Shown here: positions 60,362 through 64,000 of the stretch, piece after piece
Position numbering within the stretch: the stretch's first letter is position 1
How the letters are laid out: the number at the start of each line of letters is the position of its first letter
Source: Caulobacteraceae bacterium
GTDB taxonomy: Bacteria > Pseudomonadota > Alphaproteobacteria > Caulobacterales > Caulobacteraceae
DNA length: 64,000 nucleotides
Assembly (NCBI GenBank): GCA_947475845.1
Contig: CANJMO010000002.1
Coordinates: forward strand, 35,047-99,046
Direction: 5' to 3'
Notes under the pieces: model-generated
Told to the model about the DNA's origin: nothing
What the model saw: only the letters and a program-made list of their open reading frames with translations
Database searches by the model: none
Translations under genes and position numbers: made by a program

Positions 60362-60685
60362 TTACTGCGTCAGCCACCGCCGCGGCCATTTCACGCCCAG
60401 CGCCCTGACCTCGCCGGCCCCCAGCCCGCTCCAATCGAAGGTTGTTCTTGCAAGTTGCGTCATGGTCTCGACCGGCTCGGCGCCTTTGAACGGCGAGGAT
60501 GAGATGTCTCCGACCAGCATGGCGCGGTCAGCGGCGGCCCATTCGGCGCGGGCGCGGTCGTCGTGGGCGACTGCGTAGAAGTGGCGCACCGGGGCGGGCT
60601 CGCCGGGCAGGCGCACCAGCACCCCGATCAGCCATCCGGTCGGCGGCGGCGGCAGGTGGGCGGCGAGTTCGCGGAAGCGCCGCAT
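60362..60685 (-). CDS. small hypothetical protein cotranscribed with the HtrA-like gene
   Basis: 107 aa, no signal or TM segment. Recognisable only as a conserved-looking globular protein: H-F-Y-A-V-A-H-D-D-R-A-R-A-E-W-A-A-A-D in the middle and a C-terminal V-R-A-L-G-V-K-W-P-R-R-W. It starts 4 bp after the stop of the upstream HtrA-like gene, so the two form an operon. No function can be assigned. Confidence 0.55.
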   Translation of the reverse strand: MRRFRELAAHLPPPPTGWLIGVLVRLPGEPAPVRHFYAVAHDDRARAEWAAADRAMLVGDISSSPFKGAEPVETMTQLARTTFDWSGLGAGEVRALGVKWPRRWLTQ

Positions 60686-60689
60686 AGGA

Positions 60690-61661
60690 TCAGTGCATCT
60701 TCGGCTTCTTGAGGAAGGCCTTGCGGTCCTTGGAGCGGACCTCGACCTCGAACACGTCGCCCTCGCGGGCCAAGGTCAGGGGTACGCTGACCCCCGCCGG
60801 GCCCAGGGCCCAGACGGCGCGGTAGAAGTCGGCGAGGGTGTTCACCTCCTCCTGGCCGACGGCGATGACGATGTCGCCTTGGCCGAGATCGGCGCGTTCG
60901 GCGGGGCCGTTCTTGCTGGCGCCGACGATCACCACGCGGCCGGAAATCTCCTCGGCCAGGACGCCGAGCCAGGGCCGCGCGGGCGTGTCGGCGCCGCTGC
61001 GCAGGGTATTGAGGATCGGCTGCAGCAGCTCGACCGGGACCATCATGTTCATCGGCGTGACCTTGCCGTCGTCGTCCTGCTGCTGCATCTGCAGCGAGCC
61101 GATACCGACCAGCTTGCCGGTGGGGCCGACCAGGGCCGCGCCGCTCCACATCGGGTGGGCCGGGGCGGTGAACAGGGCGTCGTCCAGCACATATTCCCAG
61201 TAGCCGGCGAACTCGTGGCGGGCCAGCAGGCACCCGGACACAGAACGCCGGGGCAGGCCGCCGCCGGCGGCGATGATGCGGTCGCCGACCAGCACCTGGC
61301 GCGAATCGCCGACCTCGAACACCGGCACGCCGAGCGGCTCCAGCGCCTGGACCAGGCCGAAGCCGGTAGCGGCGTCGACGCCCAGCACATGGCCGGCGAC
61401 CACGCGGCCCTCATGGGTCTGCAGCCAGACTTCCTCGGCCTCGGTGACGAGATAGCCGATGGTCAGGACGAGGTCCTCGGCGATCACCGCGCCGTGGCCG
61501 ATGCGCAGGGTGCCGAGAATCTGGGCGGTGAAGGCGTCGGGCGGGACCACCGCGCGCAGCGACACGGTGGAGGACAGGGTCCAGTCCAGATCGAAGGGGA
61601 AGTCCTCCGGACGCGGCTGAAGCGATTTGGAAACGCTCCACTCTTCGAATGTCTCGGCCAT
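60690..61661 (-). CDS. HtrA-like trypsin-fold protein with PDZ domain and degenerate catalytic triad
   Basis: 323 aa from the ATG at 61661 (AAGG upstream). Residues ~30-210 follow the DegP/HtrA trypsin fold, but catalytic positions are altered. V-L-T-I-G-Y-L-V stands where V-T-N-A-H-V-V carries His, T-G-F-G-L-V-Q where D-L-A-V-L carries Asp, and M-W-S-G-A-A-L where G-N-S-G-G-P carries Ser. His and Asp are therefore missing. A PDZ domain follows at ~225-310 (R-P-W-L-G-V, G-D-I-V-I-A-V-G). There is no signal peptide. Probably a non-proteolytic binding or scaffold protein (inference). Operon with the small gene downstream. Confidence 0.8.
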   Translation of the reverse strand: MAETFEEWSVSKSLQPRPEDFPFDLDWTLSSTVSLRAVVPPDAFTAQILGTLRIGHGAVIAEDLVLTIGYLVTEAEEVWLQTHEGRVVAGHVLGVDAATGFGLVQALEPLGVPVFEVGDSRQVLVGDRIIAAGGGLPRRSVSGCLLARHEFAGYWEYVLDDALFTAPAHPMWSGAALVGPTGKLVGIGSLQMQQQDDDGKVTPMNMMVPVELLQPILNTLRSGADTPARPWLGVLAEEISGRVVIVGASKNGPAERADLGQGDIVIAVGQEEVNTLADFYRAVWALGPAGVSVPLTLAREGDVFEVEVRSKDRKAFLKKPKMH

Positions 61662-61736
61662 GCCGCCTTTTCCAGAATTCAACGCCCCTATTCATTTGGC
61701 GTGATCGGCGGCGGATGGGAAGGGCGGCGGCGCGTT

Positions 61737-63353
61737 TTAGCCGGCAAGGCTGTGGGCAAGGTCCGCGCGGGCGGGATAGGACGCCGCCTTCTGCATCGCC
61801 GCCAGCAGATTGGCGGGGTTGATCGGCTTCTCCACCACGCCGTCGAAGCCCGCCTTGAGATAGGCCACCGCGTCCCAAGGATCGGCGTTGGCGGTCAGGG
61901 CCAGCACCGGGATCGACGCGAACGGTTCGGCGAGGCCGCGGATATGGATCAGGGCGGCCTGCCCATCCATCACCGGCATCTTGATATCCATCAGAACGAG
62001 GTCGAAGGCGCCGGCGCAAACCGCCGCCACCGCCTGGGCGCCGTCGCAGACGCTGACGCTGGTGCAGCCGAACATGCCGCACAGGGTTTCGGCCACCAGC
62101 CGGTTCGTCTTGTTGTCGTCGGCGATCAGCACATGCAAGGGGGGCAGGGCGGGTTCGGCCCGCTCGGCGTTCAGAGCCTTCGGCGCCATCGCCTCGACGT
62201 GGCGAAGGACGATGTCGAATGAAACCGTGAGCCCGCCCGCCTCACCGCTGGACGCCGTGATGCGTCCGTCCATGCGCTCGATCAGTTCACGGCAGATCGA
62301 CAGGCCCAGGCCCGTGCCGCCCTTGGCGCGTCCGGCGTCTTCCTGGACGAACGGCTGGAAGATGCTGTGCAGCCGGTCGCCCTCGACCCCCGGGCCGGTG
62401 TCGGCGACCTCGGCCCGCAGCCGGACATGGACGCCGTCTCGCTCAGCCCGCAGATGGGCGGTGACCGAGCCCTGGTCGGTGAATTTCAGAGCGTTGCCGA
62501 TCAGGTTGTTGAACACCTGCTTCAGCCGCACCGCATCGCCCAGCACCCACAGACCCGGTGGGCCATCGTAGGCGACGGTGAAATCCAATCCCTTTTCCGA
62601 AGCCCGCGCGGTCCACAGATTGGCGACATCGGTCATCAGGGCGGCGACGGCCAGGGGTTGCTGCTCCAGCTCCAGTTGGCCGGCGTCGGCGCGCGAGAAA
62701 TCGAGAGCGTCGGTCAGCAGGCGCAGCAAGGTCTCGCCGGAATCCAGGATGGTCTGGACATAGGGCTTGAGCTCCTTCTGGCGCAGCCGCCGGGCTATGA
62801 TCTCGGCCACGCCGAGCACGCCGTTGAGCGGGGTTCGGATCTAGTGGCTCATCACCGCCAGGAACTGCGACTTGGCCTGCAGCGCCGCCTGGGCCTCGAC
62901 CTGAGCGGCCTTGAGGGTCTCGGCGAGGGTGGTCATCTCGAGGGCGTGGGCGCGGTTGGCCCGGCTGGTGGCCTGGAGCAAGGAGAGGGCGCTGCCGATG
63001 CCGGCGTAGAGGCCGTTCTGGGTGACGATGAAGCCCTGCAGCAGCTCGGACGGGCGCTCGGCCAGGACCTGGCCGGTGAAGGCCATCAGGCCGATGCTCG
63101 CCTCGACAACCAGGGGCTCGGCGTTCATCAGCATGGCGATCGGGCGCTGGGCGTAGAGGGCGCGGCCGTAATCCGCCGCCATGCGCAGGAAGAAGGTGTT
63201 GCGCTCGACAATGCCCACCGGGCGGCCGACCGCGTCGACCACGGCGATGGCCAGGACGTCCGGCTCCTGTTCGAAACGCTGGTAGACCGCCGCGCCGGGG
63301 GTCGTCGCCAATACCGGCGGCACCGGCTCGGCCAAGCTCAACAATTCCGGCAT
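61737..63353 (-). pseudogene. CBS-HisKA-HATPase-receiver hybrid kinase, interrupted by TAG at the histidine box
   Basis: From the ATG at 63353 (G-rich ribosome site) 170 codons encode a CBS-pair-like domain and a linker helix, ending L-A-V-M-S-H. TAG follows at 62841-62843. The same frame continues I-R-T-P-L-N-G-V-L-G through a complete HATPase (N-L-I-G-N-A-L-K-F, D-T-G-P-G-V, G-T-G-L-G-L-S-I) and a receiver (A-D-D-N, M-D-I-K-M-P-V-M-D-G, E-K-P-I) to the stop at 61737. The stop replaces the conserved Glu directly after the phospho-His (GAG to TAG would do it). No other lesion is seen. It is a paralogue of the 44538-46073 gene. Either a fresh pseudogene or a consensus error. Confidence 0.82.
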
Positions 63354-63478
63354 GGAGTCCCCCTCGCCGGCCATCTAGGCCAGGAGGGGATAACCGTCAG
63401 TTAAAACCGCGCCGTCATATTTCCGTTATAATTGGGAATGCCGAAACAGTTCTTGGTTATGCTTTGTCCGACGACGGA

Positions 63479-64000
<522 letters not shown>

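Noticed and set aside
12556..63353. Stop-codon recoding (selenocysteine, pyrrolysine or suppression) to explain the three internal stops
   Set aside because: The stops are TAA, TAA and TAG, occur in unrelated families that do not use recoded residues, and one gene also has a one-base deletion.
63427..63432. Perfect TATAAT on the plus strand between thiC and the kinase gene
   Set aside because: No -35 box at 16-18 bp and no plus-strand gene downstream.

Overview
The window is high-GC DNA from an alphaproteobacterium, most likely Caulobacteraceae (Caulobacter/Phenylobacterium type). The pointers are a DivJ-like cell-cycle kinase, a MucR-family regulator, an intergenic cluster of 12 GANTC (CcrM-type) sites, an opgH gene and uvrC close to pgsA. 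It is densely coding, with many 1-8 bp gene overlaps and no gene-free stretch above 300 bp. I saw no rRNA, IS element, prophage or CRISPR array. Three tRNA genes are present: Gln-UUG, Pro-CGG and Met-CAU.

Layout. 1-7.8 kb (minus strand): an accessory catabolic block. It holds the nickel-pincer cofactor genes larC-larE-larB, translationally coupled to an FAD-linked 2-hydroxyacid dehydrogenase, then a periplasmic cupin, an exported PPC-domain protein, a quinohaemoprotein alcohol dehydrogenase and a ThDP-dependent decarboxylase-like enzyme cut by the left edge. No larA is visible. 7.9-13 kb: M61 peptidase, DUF47-Pit phosphate uptake pair, NUDIX hydrolase, a small exported protein and a GFA-family gene broken by a stop codon. 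13-17.5 kb: a RibA-like / RibD-like / PTPS-like / dehydrogenase / glycosyltransferase group that looks like a specialised pterin- or flavin-related pathway. 17.5-24.7 kb: envelope and cell-cycle genes (opgH with a coupled 38-aa membrane peptide, DivJ-like kinase, a sensorless kinase, sufE, a PAS protein, mucR, a trypsin-like protease) and the GANTC cluster at 22,987-23,189.

24.7-34.8 kb: oligopeptidase B, GNAT acetyltransferase, two tRNAs, SppA, an oppB-oppC-oppA operon without ATPase genes, and a DUF442/MBL pair. 34.8-44.4 kb: housekeeping genes (pdxH, aroC, queC-queE-queD, cutA), a J-domain protein, a pirin and a doubly broken flavin-reductase-fold gene. 44.5-52.6 kb: a CBS-kinase-receiver protein lacking its phospho-histidine, a CVNH lipoprotein, an acyltransferase, glycosyltransferase-asnB, an L-2-hydroxyglutarate-oxidase-like enzyme and a second pirin. 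52.6-57.3 kb: an exported unknown and a three-gene membrane-bound GMC dehydrogenase with a tri-haem cytochrome c. 57.3-64 kb: pgsA, uvrC, a catalytically degenerate HtrA-like protein, a second CBS-kinase-receiver gene interrupted by an amber codon directly after its phospho-histidine, and the C-terminal part of thiC.

Themes. Periplasmic oxidations feeding the respiratory chain recur: PQQ-ADH with a fused haem, GMC dehydrogenase with cytochrome c, and the FAD 2-hydroxyacid dehydrogenase. Three genes carry in-frame stops that split otherwise intact family members. They are either true recent pseudogenes or consensus errors and should be checked in reads. The most promising unexplained signals are the GANTC cluster, the pterin/flavin-like cluster, the lar-linked hydroxyacid pathway, and the two paralogous CBS-kinase-receiver genes that are both disabled at the histidine box.
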